DNA from: Eximiradius sp.
GTDB taxonomy: Bacteria > Bacteroidota > Ignavibacteria > Kapaibacteriales > UBA2268
Reading direction: 5' to 3'
Length of the DNA stretch: 64,000 nt
Assembly: GCA_937127445.1 (NCBI GenBank)
Contig: CAKZLY010000020.1
Span: 1-64,000, forward strand
In this document: one piece after another, positions 36,416-46,332 of the stretch
How the letters are laid out: each line of letters opens with the position of its first letter
How positions within the stretch are numbered: the stretch's first letter is position 1
Program-made: the position numbers and the translations under genes
Notes under the pieces: generated by a model
What the model was told of the DNA's origin: nothing
Database searches by the model: none
The model's input: the letters and a program-made list of their open reading frames with translations, nothing else

Positions 36416-37794
36416 GCATAGAAGTATTAAAAGAGCCTTCGGTCATAGAAGGTAAGCCAACTTTTGTAGAAATAGATGAGCAAATATCTGCTCCAATTGA
36501 TAAATTGCCGAATATTAAATATTTGATAGCGTTGGGTATTACTTCCACGATGTTGCTTATCGGTATAATCTGTATTGGTGCAACTTTTTTCTATGGAATA
36601 GGCCTTTGGGGAAATAATAACCCTGTCGGATGGGCTTTTGATATTATCAACTTCGTGTTCTGGGTAGGAATTGGTCACGCTGGGACATTGATTTCGGCAA
36701 TATTGTTTCTATTCAGGCAGAAATGGAGAACAGGCATTGCAAGATTTGCCGAGGGTATGACAATATTTGCAGTTATGACAGCTGCACTGTTCCCACTGAT
36801 TCATGTTGGACGTCCATGGCTTGCGGGATATTTATTCCCATATCCAAATCAACATCATTTATGGGTGAATTTTACTTCGCCTTTGTTGTGGGATGTGTTT
36901 GCTGTATCTACCTATTTTACTGTTTCGTTTGTGTTCTGGTATATTGGGTTAATACCAGATTTTGCGACATTACGAGATAGGACTAAAAGCACGATAAAAA
37001 AGATAATATATTCAATATTAAGTTTAGGTTGGCGTTTTTCGAACCGTCATTGGCATAATTACGAGATGATTTATTTAATTCTTGCAGGGTTTGCAACGCC
37101 GCTTGTGCTATCGGTGCATACTATTGTTAGTTTCGATTTTGCTGTATCGATTATGCCCGGCTGGCATACTACAATTTTCCCACCGTATTTTGTTGCCGGA
37201 GCAGTTTTTTCTGGTTTTGCAATGGTGCAAAATGTATTGATAATAATTCGCAAAATATTCAATTTTGAACATATAATTACGCTTGATACACTCGAGAAGA
37301 TGAATAAAATTATGCTTGCAACAGGAACAATGGTAGGTTATGCTTATGGAATGGAGTTTTTCATAGCTTGGTATAGCGGAAGTCAATTTGAAAGTTTTGT
37401 TTTCATCAATCGTGCTTTCGGACCTTATGCTTGGGCTTATTGGATAATGGTGTCCTGCAATGTTGTATTCCCTCAACTATTTTGGTTTAGGAAAATACGT
37501 CGAAATATCCCAATAATGTTTGTAATAGCAGTTCTGGTAAATGTAGGAATGTGGTTTGAACGATTTGTGATAATAGTAACTTCACTTGCACATGATTTTA
37601 TGCCATCGAGTTGGGCGTATTACAAACCAACGCTTGTAGATTTCGGGATATTGGTTGGTAGTTTTGGCTTGTTCTTTACTCTGCTTTTGCTATTTATAAA
37701 GGCAATGCCTGTTATATCAATAGCAGAAGTCAAAGCAGTGCTTGATGGAGCTCAACCTCACCACACTCACAATGGAGGTCATAATGGAAAATAA
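36412..37794 (+). CDS. actC: Alternative complex III subunit ActC (NrfD-like)
   Basis: 460 residues and about ten transmembrane helices. NrfD/PsrC-like quinol-binding subunit: '[32 protein letters not shown]', '[16 protein letters not shown]', '[33 protein letters not shown]'. The start is a GTG overlapping the actB stop. Its end overlaps the actDE start by 11 bases. It is the likely quinol oxidation site in the inner membrane. Confidence 0.95.
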   Translation: MSIEVLKEPSVIEGKPTFVEIDEQISAPIDKLPNIKYLIALGITSTMLLIGIICIGATFFYGIGLWGNNNPVGWAFDIINFVFWVGIGHAGTLISAILFLFRQKWRTGIARFAEGMTIFAVMTAALFPLIHVGRPWLAGYLFPYPNQHHLWVNFTSPLLWDVFAVSTYFTVSFVFWYIGLIPDFATLRDRTKSTIKKIIYSILSLGWRFSNRHWHNYEMIYLILAGFATPLVLSVHTIVSFDFAVSIMPGWHTTIFPPYFVAGAVFSGFAMVQNVLIIIRKIFNFEHIITLDTLEKMNKIMLATGTMVGYAYGMEFFIAWYSGSQFESFVFINRAFGPYAWAYWIMVSCNVVFPQLFWFRKIRRNIPIMFVIAVLVNVGMWFERFVIIVTSLAHDFMPSSWAYYKPTLVDFGILVGSFGLFFTLLLLFIKAMPVISIAEVKAVLDGAQPHHTHNGGHNGK

Positions 37795-38926
37795 GATAAT
37801 ATATGGAGTAACGGGAATTTTCGATACACCCGACGAAATCATTTCTGCCGTAAAACAAGTAAAATCAAGCGGTTTCGAACGATTTGATGTCCACACACCA
37901 TATCCAATTCACGGGATGCCGAAAGCGATGAAGTTGGGCACATCGCCGCTTGGTTATTTTGCTTTGGTATTTGGGCTGACTGGTGCATTTGCTGCATTTG
38001 CTCTAATGACTTATCTTATGGGCTATAATTATCCCTTGATAATTAGTGGTAAGCCATTTATTCCAATTCCTGCTTTTATTCCTGTTACTTTCGAAGTTAC
38101 TGTGTTGCTTGCATCAGTAGGGACGGTACTTGCTATGCTATTTTTGCTATTTAAGTTTCCTAACAATAGCCACCCGCTGCACGACACAAATTATATGAAA
38201 AAAGTTTCCTCTAATAAGTTTGGTATTTGCATTGAAGCAAAAGATGAAAAATTCAGCAAGATGGAAGTTATTGAGTTCTTAAAAAAAATAGGTGCAAAAG
38301 ACATTGAGGTTATCTATTACGACAATGATGCTTTGAACTTCAAAATAAATATTTTTGAGTGGAAGTTTGTTGCTTTTCTGGTTGTCTCTGCTCTGGTGGT
38401 ATCGGGTGCAACATACATTGTATTGAATAAGCTAATGTTTGCACCGCCATTCAATTGGATGATGGGACAACATCGAATAGATGCACAGGTTGAAAGTAAA
38501 TTTTTCGGCAAAGACAATTTTTCTATGAGAGTAGCCCCAGCGGGAACAGTAGCGCGAAACACAAATCAATTTAAATTTTCGGGACAACCTGAGCTTGCCG
38601 AGGCGAAGCTAATCAATCCATTAATTCCGACGGAGGAAAATTTACGTAAAGGTATGAAAAAATATGACATTTATTGCAGCCCTTGCCACGGTTATCACGG
38701 GATTGGAGATGCGCGACTAAATGGGCAGTTCCCAAATCCACCGAGCCTACATTCAGAGAAAGTGCGTAATTGGGGCGATGGACATATTTTTTATGTGATT
38801 ACGGAAGGGCAGAACTCTATGCCATCATATTCATCTCAATTAACTAATGAAGAGAAATGGGCAATAGTTTTGTATGTACGTGCTTTACAAAGAGCTATGA
38901 ATGCAAAAGAGGAGGATTTGAAATGA
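37784..38926 (+). CDS. actDE: Fused alternative complex III subunits ActD and ActE
   Basis: 380 residues from ATG 37784 (GGAGG just upstream). Residues 1-~175 are a DUF3341/ActD unit: '[44 protein letters not shown]', two transmembrane helices, and a cytoplasmic ferredoxin-like tail. A third helix (about 195-218) then leads into an ActE-type cytochrome c domain with 'APAGTVARN' and the haem site Cys298-x-x-Cys301-His302. ActE is normally a separate lipoprotein; here a membrane helix replaces the lipid anchor. Topology is consistent: ActD ends are cytoplasmic and the extra helix places the haem in the periplasm. The upstream in-frame ATG at 37742 lies inside actC and is less likely. Confidence 0.88.
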   Translation: MENKIIYGVTGIFDTPDEIISAVKQVKSSGFERFDVHTPYPIHGMPKAMKLGTSPLGYFALVFGLTGAFAAFALMTYLMGYNYPLIISGKPFIPIPAFIPVTFEVTVLLASVGTVLAMLFLLFKFPNNSHPLHDTNYMKKVSSNKFGICIEAKDEKFSKMEVIEFLKKIGAKDIEVIYYDNDALNFKINIFEWKFVAFLVVSALVVSGATYIVLNKLMFAPPFNWMMGQHRIDAQVESKFFGKDNFSMRVAPAGTVARNTNQFKFSGQPELAEAKLINPLIPTEENLRKGMKKYDIYCSPCHGYHGIGDARLNGQFPNPPSLHSEKVRNWGDGHIFYVITEGQNSMPSYSSQLTNEEKWAIVLYVRALQRAMNAKEEDLK

Positions 38927-40101
38927 TAGCAATAAATTATCAGAGGAAAGAATTATCATCGAAATTATTGAAAATTGGTGTTTTGCTATTAGCTTTAGGA
39001 TTTATCATTGCTTTGCTTGGTTACGTAATAGATCATGAAAGAGCAGCCTTCAACGGAATAATATTACTAATGTTTGTGATGAGCGTTGGGCTGGGTAGTT
39101 TGTTCCTAATTGGCTTAGAGTATTTAGTAGGAGCTGATTGGAGTGTGCCATTTCGAAGGATAATGGAAATTTTGGCTATTGTAGTATTTGCAATTCCGGT
39201 GTTTTCTCTTCCGCTTTTTGCTAATTTGCATACTCTGTTTCATTGGACGCACATAGAAGATGTAATGAAAGACCCAATATTGAGAAACAAGATGCCATAT
39301 TTGAACGAGATGTTCTTTTCAATTCGATCGACTGCGGCATTTGTGCTGATGTTTATTTTCTGGTGGTTGCTTGCGGGGCGTTCATTCGGACAGGATAGCA
39401 CACCGACGAAAAATTTCAGAAAGATAACAGTGAGGATTTCGGCACTTTTTATGCCAATTTTCGCTATTGTGCTAACATTTATGGCGGTTGACTGGCTAAT
39501 GAGCTTGGAGCCTCATTGGTTTTCGACAATTTTCGGAGTTTATTATTTTGCTGGAACATTTTCGGTTGCACTGGCAGTAGTTACATTGTTTGCAATATAT
39601 TTGAATGAAAATGGGTATTTGGGCGAAGGCATTGAAGGCGACCATTATTATAATTTTGGTGCTTTATTATTTGCATTTACAAATTTCTGGGCTTATATAG
39701 CGTTTAGCCAGTTTTTGCTGATTTGGTATGCCAATTTGCCAGAAGAGACGTTCTGGTATCTTCATCGATGGGAAGGTAGCTGGGCTGTGATTTCGGTTGG
39801 AATAATCATTATTCATTTTATAGTTCCTTATGCTGTGTTGCTTCCACAACCAGCGAAGAGTGATCCGAAACGGCTAAAATTCATAGCGTGGTGGCTTGTG
39901 TTCGCTCATTTTTACGATCTGTATTGGTTGGTAATACCGACATATTCGCATAGTGGTGCAGTGTTTGGCTGGATGGAGTTATACCCCGTCTTGATTGCAT
40001 TGGGAACTATTTTAATATTATTCTACTTTTTTGCAAAAAATAAAAATTTATTGCCAATTGGCGACCCGAAGTTGCCTAAAGGTATAAATTTCCATTTGTA
40101 A
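38923..40101 (+). CDS. actF: Alternative complex III subunit ActF
   Basis: 392 residues and about ten transmembrane helices, the quinol:cytochrome c oxidoreductase membrane subunit related to ActC. Features: 'ANLHTLFHWTHIEDVMKDPILRNKMPYLNEMFFSIR', 'MAVDWLMSLEPHWFSTIFGVYYFAGTF', 'FTNFWAYIAFSQFLLIWYANLPEETFWYLHR'. ATG 38923 overlaps the actDE stop (ATGA) and follows GGAGG; an in-frame start at 38857 would extend into actDE with non-conserved residues. Confidence 0.94.
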   Translation: MIAINYQRKELSSKLLKIGVLLLALGFIIALLGYVIDHERAAFNGIILLMFVMSVGLGSLFLIGLEYLVGADWSVPFRRIMEILAIVVFAIPVFSLPLFANLHTLFHWTHIEDVMKDPILRNKMPYLNEMFFSIRSTAAFVLMFIFWWLLAGRSFGQDSTPTKNFRKITVRISALFMPIFAIVLTFMAVDWLMSLEPHWFSTIFGVYYFAGTFSVALAVVTLFAIYLNENGYLGEGIEGDHYYNFGALLFAFTNFWAYIAFSQFLLIWYANLPEETFWYLHRWEGSWAVISVGIIIIHFIVPYAVLLPQPAKSDPKRLKFIAWWLVFAHFYDLYWLVIPTYSHSGAVFGWMELYPVLIALGTILILFYFFAKNKNLLPIGDPKLPKGINFHL

Positions 40102-40120
40102 TTTATTAAATGGTGAAGAT

Positions 40121-41056
40121 ATGGAAGAACTTAACAATAAAAAAATCGAGGAAGAAATAAATTTCAAGAATGTACTCCAAACTCCAATCCGCTGGTTTGG
40201 TGTAATATATCCTTACTTTATATTTCTAATTGTTACTGGAGGATTATATTACGTTTCTAACTTAAATAGCATAAATGAGAATAAAATAAAGCCATTGATT
40301 ATTGATAGCACTCGGCTTAAATCGGAACTGCCCGTTCGTATGGCTGTTAGGATTGAAGGCGTGAACGTTAAAGAAATTGCGGAACCAACGGCTGAGTTGA
40401 TTACGAAAGGGCGTGAGCTGTATCTTGCAAGCTGTGCGTCTTGCCACGGGAACGAAGGGCGAGGCGATGGAGTTGCAGGCTCTGGGCTTGTTCCTCCGCC
40501 AAGGAATTTTCTGAATAAAGACGGCTGGACTAACGGTATGACGTTGGCAGATATATTCAAAACTCTTGAAGAAGGTATCTCGGGAACTGGAATGGCGGCT
40601 TACGAGTATATGCCTGTGGCTGATAGGTTTGCAATTATTCACTTTATTCACTCGCTTATGGGCGATTATCCAGAGAATACAGTTGAAGAGCTTGAACAAC
40701 TAAATATGAAATACAAGTTAGCCGAGGGACGTATTCTTCCAAATCAAATTCCAGTGGAAAAAGCCGTAAAGATAATTACTGAGGAAAACTTGCCAAATTT
40801 GAATAAAGCAATTGCTCACGGAAAGGTAATTAGTATTAATCAAAATAAAATAGAAAGTATAACAAAAGCAATTACTAATGAAGATGTTGCAGCATATTAC
40901 CTTTCAAAATCTGATTTATGGCGGCGAAGTAATAACGATTTCAAAGAATATGTTTCGATTGGGTTACCGGCTAATGGGTTTAAAGCTGGATTTTACCTTC
41001 TATCGGAAGACGAAATAACCCAATTGAGAACTTTTCTTGCAGATGTAATCAAATAA
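40121..41056 (+). CDS. Membrane-anchored monohaem cytochrome c
   Basis: 311 residues. One transmembrane segment (about residues 28-47) precedes a periplasmic cytochrome c domain with a single haem site Cys105-x-x-Cys108-His109 ('CASCHGNEGRGDG') and a plausible Met axial ligand in 'GTGMAAYEYMP'. The C-terminal ~130 residues have no haem site and are not recognised. Lying between actF and SCO1, it is a good candidate for the carrier linking alternative complex III to the oxidase (inference). Confidence 0.85.
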   Translation: MEELNNKKIEEEINFKNVLQTPIRWFGVIYPYFIFLIVTGGLYYVSNLNSINENKIKPLIIDSTRLKSELPVRMAVRIEGVNVKEIAEPTAELITKGRELYLASCASCHGNEGRGDGVAGSGLVPPPRNFLNKDGWTNGMTLADIFKTLEEGISGTGMAAYEYMPVADRFAIIHFIHSLMGDYPENTVEELEQLNMKYKLAEGRILPNQIPVEKAVKIITEENLPNLNKAIAHGKVISINQNKIESITKAITNEDVAAYYLSKSDLWRRSNNDFKEYVSIGLPANGFKAGFYLLSEDEITQLRTFLADVIK

Positions 41057-41069
41057 ATTGGAGAAATAA

Positions 41070-41864
41070 ATGAAAAAACTAACTTTATTTGTTGTAATGG
41101 TTGTGGCTTTTGTTCAAATATCTTATTCTGAGAAACCACCAGAAGTTGGGATAGTTGAAAAATTAGGCAATCAAATCCCACTTGAACTTGAATTCACAAG
41201 TTCAGACGGGACAAAGAAAAAGTTAAGCGACGTGATTAACAAGCCTACTATTCTATCACTTGTTTATTATAATTGCCCGGGAATATGCAGCCCATTACTT
41301 ACTAATATGAGCGAAGTAATGGATAAAGTAAAGCTTGAACCGGGAAAACACTTTAAGGCACTCACAATAAGTTTTGACCATCGTGAAGGTGCAGATAAAG
41401 CAAAACGCTGGAAGGAAAACTATCTTGCTTCGATGAAGCGGCCATTTGGTGAAGAAAATTGGGAATTTATGGTTGGCGATAGTATATCTATAAGAAAACT
41501 TACAGATGCAGTTGGTTTTTATTTCAAACCTGAAGGAAACGATTATGTTCATCCGGGTTCATTATTTATTCTAACACCAGACGGAAAAGTGTCGCGATAC
41601 TTATTAGGTATAGAATATAACCCATTCGATTTGCAAATGAGCATAAGCGAAGCAGCAAAAGGCAAATCAATGCCTACGGTAACCAAAATACTTCAATATT
41701 GTTTTAGTTACGACCCAGAAGGGAAAAAATATGTTTTGAATGTTACAAAAGTTGCGGGTACAGTTATTTTTCTTGCTGCTGGTATTTTCTTCATAACATT
41801 AGTTTTGATGGGTAAATCAAAAAGAAAAAAGAAAAATATGGAGGATAGTAATAATGAGCAATAG
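41070..41864 (+). CDS. SCO1/SenC copper chaperone for cytochrome oxidase
   Basis: 264 residues. Signal peptide at the N-terminus; thioredoxin-fold domain with the Cu-binding 'YYNCPGICSPLL' (Cys69, Cys73) and the conserved His in 'DYVHPGSLFILTPDG'. A C-terminal transmembrane helix (about 228-248) and a Lys-rich tail are also present. It delivers copper to the CuA site of subunit II, encoded three genes downstream. Its stop overlaps the ctaD start by 11 bases. Confidence 0.93.
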   Translation: MKKLTLFVVMVVAFVQISYSEKPPEVGIVEKLGNQIPLELEFTSSDGTKKKLSDVINKPTILSLVYYNCPGICSPLLTNMSEVMDKVKLEPGKHFKALTISFDHREGADKAKRWKENYLASMKRPFGEENWEFMVGDSISIRKLTDAVGFYFKPEGNDYVHPGSLFILTPDGKVSRYLLGIEYNPFDLQMSISEAAKGKSMPTVTKILQYCFSYDPEGKKYVLNVTKVAGTVIFLAAGIFFITLVLMGKSKRKKKNMEDSNNEQ

Positions 41865-43494
41865 CATTTCAACTTCAATAAAAAGTTTTTACGAATATGA
41901 GGGAAAACATAGAGGAATTTTAGGTTGGATACTATCAACCGACCATAAGCGAATAGGTTTGTTATATCTGTGGTCCATGGTAGGCTTTTTTCTTGTAGGA
42001 GTGTTTCTTGGTTTCTTGATGCGTTTAGAAATGTTGAGTATGGGAAAAACGATAATGGGACCACAGACTTATAACGCAATTTTCACTCTTCACGGAATAA
42101 TAATGATATTTTTGTTTATTGTCCCGGGAATACCTGCAGCATTTGGGAATTTTTTTCTTCCAATTATGATAGGAGCGGAAGATGTTCAATTCCCGCGTTT
42201 GAATTTACTTTCGTGGTGGCTATATGTTACGGGAGGATTATTTGCAATAATATCATTATTTTTAAGTGGCGGACCGATAGATACAGGCTGGACATTTTAC
42301 GTCCCGTATAGTATTCGAACAACCACGCAAGTGATATTACCATTGATTGCTGCATTTATTTTAGGTTTTTCTTCAATATTGACAGGGATTAATTTTATTA
42401 CAACTGTCCATCGGATGCGTGCGAAAGGAATGACTTTTTTCAAACTCCCATTATTTGTATGGGCATTGTATGCAACGGGCTGGATACAAATCATTGGTAC
42501 ACCTGTAATTGGAATAACCATACTGCTTGTTATAATTGAGCGTGTGTTTAGCGTAGGACTATTTGACCCGGCATTGGGTGGCGACCCAATTTTGTTTCAG
42601 CATTTGTTCTGGATATATTCTCACCCAGCGGTATATATAATGATATTACCGGCAATGGGAGTTGTTTCGGAAATAATTCCAACTTTTGCCCGAAAACACA
42701 TATTTGGATATAAGGCTATAGCTTTTTCGTCATTAGCGATTGCATTTATCGGAACACTTGTCTGGGGACACCATATGTTCACAAGCGGAATGAGTGACAC
42801 TGCCCGTTGGGTTTATTCATTCCTGACGTATATTGTAGCGTTGCCGAGTGCAGTCAAAGTGTTCAATTGGGTTGCAACGATGTATAAAGGTTCAATTAGG
42901 ATGAGCGCTCCATTTGTATTCGTGATGGCTTTCATTGTATTATTTTCAATCGGTGGGCTAACAGGTTTAATACTTGGTTCGGTTGCAACAAATGTGCACG
43001 TTCACGATACATATTTTGTTGTAGCGCACTTTCATTTTGTAATGTTTGGCGGAACTGGGTTTATATTTTTCGCCGCACTTCATTACTGGTTCCCGAAAAT
43101 GTTTGGAAAGATGTATAACGAAAAAATAGCAATGACAGCGGTTGGGATATTAACAATTGGTTTTTTAATGCTATATTTCACTATGTTTATTCTTGGATAC
43201 GAAGGTATGCCGCGTCGATATTATGATTATCTGCCACAATTTCAGTTTCTGCATATTTTGGCAACAGTCGGCTCGTGGGTATTGATTTCTGGACTATTGC
43301 TGATGTTTGGTAATTTACTATATTCTCTAAGGAAAGGAGCATCTGCAAAGGCAAATCCTTGGAACGGTATGACACTCGAATGGATGACTTCTTCGCCACC
43401 ACCGTTCGAGAATTTCAATTATCATCCTGAAATAAAATTCGGTCCTTATGAATATGAACATTATGAAGAGGCTGTGAAAGATGAGTACAAATAG
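41854..43494 (+). CDS. ctaD: Cytochrome c oxidase subunit I (A2-type)
   Basis: 546 residues and 12-13 transmembrane helices. Haem-copper oxidase catalytic subunit: 'STDHKRIGLLYL', 'ILTLHG'-type haem a ligand in 'IFTLHGIIMIFL', the CuB/Tyr region 'YSHPAVYIMILPAMGVVSE', 'WGHHMFTSG', and 'HDTYFVVAHFHFVMFGG' with both haem ligands. The Glu of GHPEVY is replaced by YSHPAVY, which assigns it to the A2 family (Rhodothermus/Thermus-like proton channel). It reduces O2 to water and pumps protons. Confidence 0.97.
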   Translation: MSNSISTSIKSFYEYEGKHRGILGWILSTDHKRIGLLYLWSMVGFFLVGVFLGFLMRLEMLSMGKTIMGPQTYNAIFTLHGIIMIFLFIVPGIPAAFGNFFLPIMIGAEDVQFPRLNLLSWWLYVTGGLFAIISLFLSGGPIDTGWTFYVPYSIRTTTQVILPLIAAFILGFSSILTGINFITTVHRMRAKGMTFFKLPLFVWALYATGWIQIIGTPVIGITILLVIIERVFSVGLFDPALGGDPILFQHLFWIYSHPAVYIMILPAMGVVSEIIPTFARKHIFGYKAIAFSSLAIAFIGTLVWGHHMFTSGMSDTARWVYSFLTYIVALPSAVKVFNWVATMYKGSIRMSAPFVFVMAFIVLFSIGGLTGLILGSVATNVHVHDTYFVVAHFHFVMFGGTGFIFFAALHYWFPKMFGKMYNEKIAMTAVGILTIGFLMLYFTMFILGYEGMPRRYYDYLPQFQFLHILATVGSWVLISGLLLMFGNLLYSLRKGASAKANPWNGMTLEWMTSSPPPFENFNYHPEIKFGPYEYEHYEEAVKDEYK

Positions 43495-44098
43495 TCATAA
43501 TATAGCTCACCATCGCGATGACTTCGGTTCGAAAATGGGAATGTGGTTATTTCTCTTTACCGAACTCATTTTATTCGGTGGATTATTCATTATGTATATG
43601 GTCTATCGCGTGGAATATTCGGAGCAATTCCATCTTGCGGCTAAGGAGTTGAACTTGGCGCTCGGCACTATAAATACTTTGATATTACTTACAAGTTCAC
43701 TTACAATGGTACTTTCGATAGTTGCAATTGGACGAGGCTCGAAAAAAATTTCCATTTTCTATTTGATTTCGACAATACTATTAGCATTAGGATTTATGGT
43801 TATCAAAGCCTTTGAGTGGGGAGCCAAATTTTCGCATGGGTTATATCCGGGTGGGACGGAGTTGGCTAACTTATCCAATGGTGAGGTGATTTTCTTCGGA
43901 ATGTATTTTGTAATGACTGGACTTCATGCCCTGCACGTTCTCATAGGGATAGTGATATTATCTTTTATGCTTGTTTTCCTTTTGAGAGATAAGATCAACA
44001 AGGATAATTATATAAAGCTCGAAGCAGGTGGGCTTTACTGGCACTTGGTGGATTTAATCTGGATTTACCTTTTTCCACTATTTTACTTATTACATTAA
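43481..44098 (+). CDS. ctaE: Cytochrome c oxidase subunit III
   Basis: 205 residues with five transmembrane helices, the short subunit III form. Signatures: 'KMGMWLFLFTELILFGGLFIMYMVYR', 'GLHALHVLIGIVILSFML', 'EAGGLYWHLVDLIWIYLFPLFYL'. It overlaps the 3' end of ctaD by 14 bases, so the two are translationally coupled. Confidence 0.95.
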   Translation: MSTNSHNIAHHRDDFGSKMGMWLFLFTELILFGGLFIMYMVYRVEYSEQFHLAAKELNLALGTINTLILLTSSLTMVLSIVAIGRGSKKISIFYLISTILLALGFMVIKAFEWGAKFSHGLYPGGTELANLSNGEVIFFGMYFVMTGLHALHVLIGIVILSFMLVFLLRDKINKDNYIKLEAGGLYWHLVDLIWIYLFPLFYLLH

Positions 44099-44110
44099 TG
44101 GAGGGCAGCG

Positions 44111-44410
44111 ATGGAAGAAAAACCCGTTCATCAGGAACACAAGAATTCACCGGGATACGGCTATAATATATTAATTTGGCTCACATTGATTTCGCTAACC
44201 TGCGTATCTGTGGCAGTGGCGGGACTTGATTTGGGAGCATATATATTGCTTACAGCTTTGGTAATTGCAACTATTAAATCAACATTAGTTATTAATATTT
44301 TTATGCATATAAAATTCGACGACCCGATATTCAAGTTGTTCTTTTCGCTAATAATATTTACACTATTTGTGCTTTTTGTATTAACGGCTTTTGATATATT
44401 ATATCGATGA
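44111..44410 (+). CDS. ctaF: Cytochrome c oxidase subunit IV
   Basis: 99 residues, three transmembrane helices, prokaryotic COX4-type: 'NILIWLTLISLTCVSVAVAGLDLGAYILLTALVIATIKSTLVINIFMHIKFDD'. A small accessory subunit of the oxidase. A GGAGGG ribosome site precedes the ATG. Confidence 0.9.
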   Translation: MEEKPVHQEHKNSPGYGYNILIWLTLISLTCVSVAVAGLDLGAYILLTALVIATIKSTLVINIFMHIKFDDPIFKLFFSLIIFTLFVLFVLTAFDILYR

Positions 44411-44417
44411 GGAAATT

Positions 44418-45401
44418 ATGTTCGAAGGTGCTTCATATTATGCTGATAAAGTAGATACCACGATGCTGATTATCGTAGGTATATCTGTATTCTTTCTCAT
44501 AGGTATTGTTGCGGCAATGATTTATTTTGTTGTGCGATATAATCATAAAAGGAATCCAGTAGCTTCTCAAATCAAAGGGAATAATTTGTTAGAGGCTATT
44601 TGGATTATTATTCCTCTGTTTATCGTTATAGGTATGTTTTGGCTTGGATGGAAGGACTTCAGTAGACTGCGTAAAATCACAGATTACGCAATGAAAATCG
44701 AAGTTACTGGAAGAATGTGGAAATGGGACTTCAAATATCCAAATGGTAAGATGTCCGATACGCTATATGTTCCAGTTGGGAAGACAATAAAACTCGAAAT
44801 GAGGTCCGCTGATGTTAATCACGCTTTCTTTATTCCAGCCTTGAGAATGAAAGAAGATGTAATTGCCAGCAGAAATACTTATATGATAATTGAACCGCAA
44901 AAACTTGGAGAATATGATATTGCTTGTGCTGAATATTGTGGGCTGAACCACGCTTATATGTATACTAAACTTATAGTTGTTCCAGAAGATGTATTCGAAG
45001 CTTGGCTCGCGGGCGATTCAGCAAACCCATCGGCAGCTTTATCACCTGCAACAATTGCAAAATTAGAACCTAAAAATGAAAATGAATATGCGAAATTCAT
45101 TCGAAACCATAAAAATTTCGAGTTACTGGTGAAATACGCCTGTGTAAGCTGCCATACTGTTGATGGCGCTAATCATATTGGACCGTCGTTTGTAAAGCTT
45201 TCCTCTGGAAAAACAGAAGTCGTGCGAGACGGAAAGAAAATAACAGTTGAAATTGATGAAAAATATCTTCGCACTGCACTGCTCGAACCAGATTATGAAA
45301 TAGTTGCAGGATATAGTCCATATACTATGCCTACTTTGCGAGGAAGAGTATCAGAAAATGATTTGCGAACAATAATTGAACTACTTTTAGGAAAAAATTA
45401 G
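44418..45401 (+). CDS. ctaC: Cytochrome c oxidase subunit II with C-terminal cytochrome c (caa3 type)
   Basis: 327 residues. Two transmembrane helices (about 14-38 and 60-78), then the CuA cupredoxin domain with 'ADVNHAFF' (His135) and 'CAEYCGLNHAYM' (Cys170, Cys174, His178, Met181). A C-terminal cytochrome c follows, with haem site Cys242-x-x-Cys245-His246 ('CVSCH'). The fused haem makes this a caa3-type oxidase able to accept electrons from a membrane-bound donor. ATG 44418 follows a GAGGAAA ribosome site; an in-frame start at 44391 lies inside ctaF. Subunit II coming after I, III and IV differs from the common II-I-III-IV order. Confidence 0.95.
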   Translation: MFEGASYYADKVDTTMLIIVGISVFFLIGIVAAMIYFVVRYNHKRNPVASQIKGNNLLEAIWIIIPLFIVIGMFWLGWKDFSRLRKITDYAMKIEVTGRMWKWDFKYPNGKMSDTLYVPVGKTIKLEMRSADVNHAFFIPALRMKEDVIASRNTYMIIEPQKLGEYDIACAEYCGLNHAYMYTKLIVVPEDVFEAWLAGDSANPSAALSPATIAKLEPKNENEYAKFIRNHKNFELLVKYACVSCHTVDGANHIGPSFVKLSSGKTEVVRDGKKITVEIDEKYLRTALLEPDYEIVAGYSPYTMPTLRGRVSENDLRTIIELLLGKN

Positions 45402-45403
45402 TA

Positions 45404-46321
45404 ATGGAAAAAGTATCATTCGAAATAAAAGAAAAGATAGAAATAATCGAACGTGGTCATTTGCTCTCAGGATTTATTCTGTTAGCAAAGTTGAGAGTTA
45501 CATTTTTTGTTGCTTTATCCTCTTTTTTCGGATATATTTTTTTCGATGAGTTTTCTTGGCAGTCGTTGCTTGTTGTATTCGGTGTATTTCTAACGGCAGT
45601 ATCTTCTTCTGCGATAAATCAATATCAGGAACGTAAATTTGATAAGTTAATGACAAGGACTCGCAACCGCCCTCTGCCATCAAACAAATTGCGAAAAGAA
45701 GAGGCACTAATATTTATCATTTTTACAGGGTTATTGGGTATATTTTTGCTCGGACTGACTTTTAACATTATTGCTGTTGCGCTTGCTGTTTTTTCGATGA
45801 TATGGTATAATCTCGTATATACACCACTGAAAAGAAAAACAGCATTTGCCGTATTGCCGGGAGCATTGCTTGGAGCAATACCACCTGTGATTGGCTGGTC
45901 GGTTGCTGGCGGTGATTTATTTTCGCCTAAGATATTATTTATTTCAATTCTATTTTTTTTGTTTCAAATTCCACATTTTTGGTTTCTATTTTTAATTTAT
46001 AATGATGATTATAAGCAGGCTGGTTATCCTACTTTGAAAGATGTTCTGACAATTACTCAAATTGGGAGAATTTCATTTGTCTGGATAGTATGCCTTGCAA
46101 CTGTGGCAGTGGCTGAACCTTTTTTCTTTGTGAATAATCCTTTGTTTTTAGCAATAATTTTTGTGATGTCGGTTATATTAATATGGAAGAACAAATTTTT
46201 GCTAACTCTCGAAAAAACAAACGAAAATAATAGTTATAGGGTTGCATTTCGAACACTTAATATTTATGTGCTTCTGGTAGTAGTTTTGCTCACAATTGAA
46301 AAAATTATTAGTAATAAATAA
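45404..46321 (+). CDS. ctaB: Protoheme IX farnesyltransferase (haem O synthase)
   Basis: 305 residues, polytopic UbiA-family prenyltransferase. The first Asp-rich motif region is 'SSAINQYQERKFDKLMTRTRNRPLPSNKL', with 'PLKRKTAFAVLPGALLGAIPPVIGWSVAGG' and 'QIPHFWFLFLIYNDDYKQAGYPTL'. It converts haem B to haem O, the precursor of haem A for the oxidase encoded just upstream. No ctaA is visible in this window. Confidence 0.95.
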   Translation: MEKVSFEIKEKIEIIERGHLLSGFILLAKLRVTFFVALSSFFGYIFFDEFSWQSLLVVFGVFLTAVSSSAINQYQERKFDKLMTRTRNRPLPSNKLRKEEALIFIIFTGLLGIFLLGLTFNIIAVALAVFSMIWYNLVYTPLKRKTAFAVLPGALLGAIPPVIGWSVAGGDLFSPKILFISILFFLFQIPHFWFLFLIYNDDYKQAGYPTLKDVLTITQIGRISFVWIVCLATVAVAEPFFFVNNPLFLAIIFVMSVILIWKNKFLLTLEKTNENNSYRVAFRTLNIYVLLVVVLLTIEKIISNK

Positions 46322-46332
46322 ATGGTTCAATT

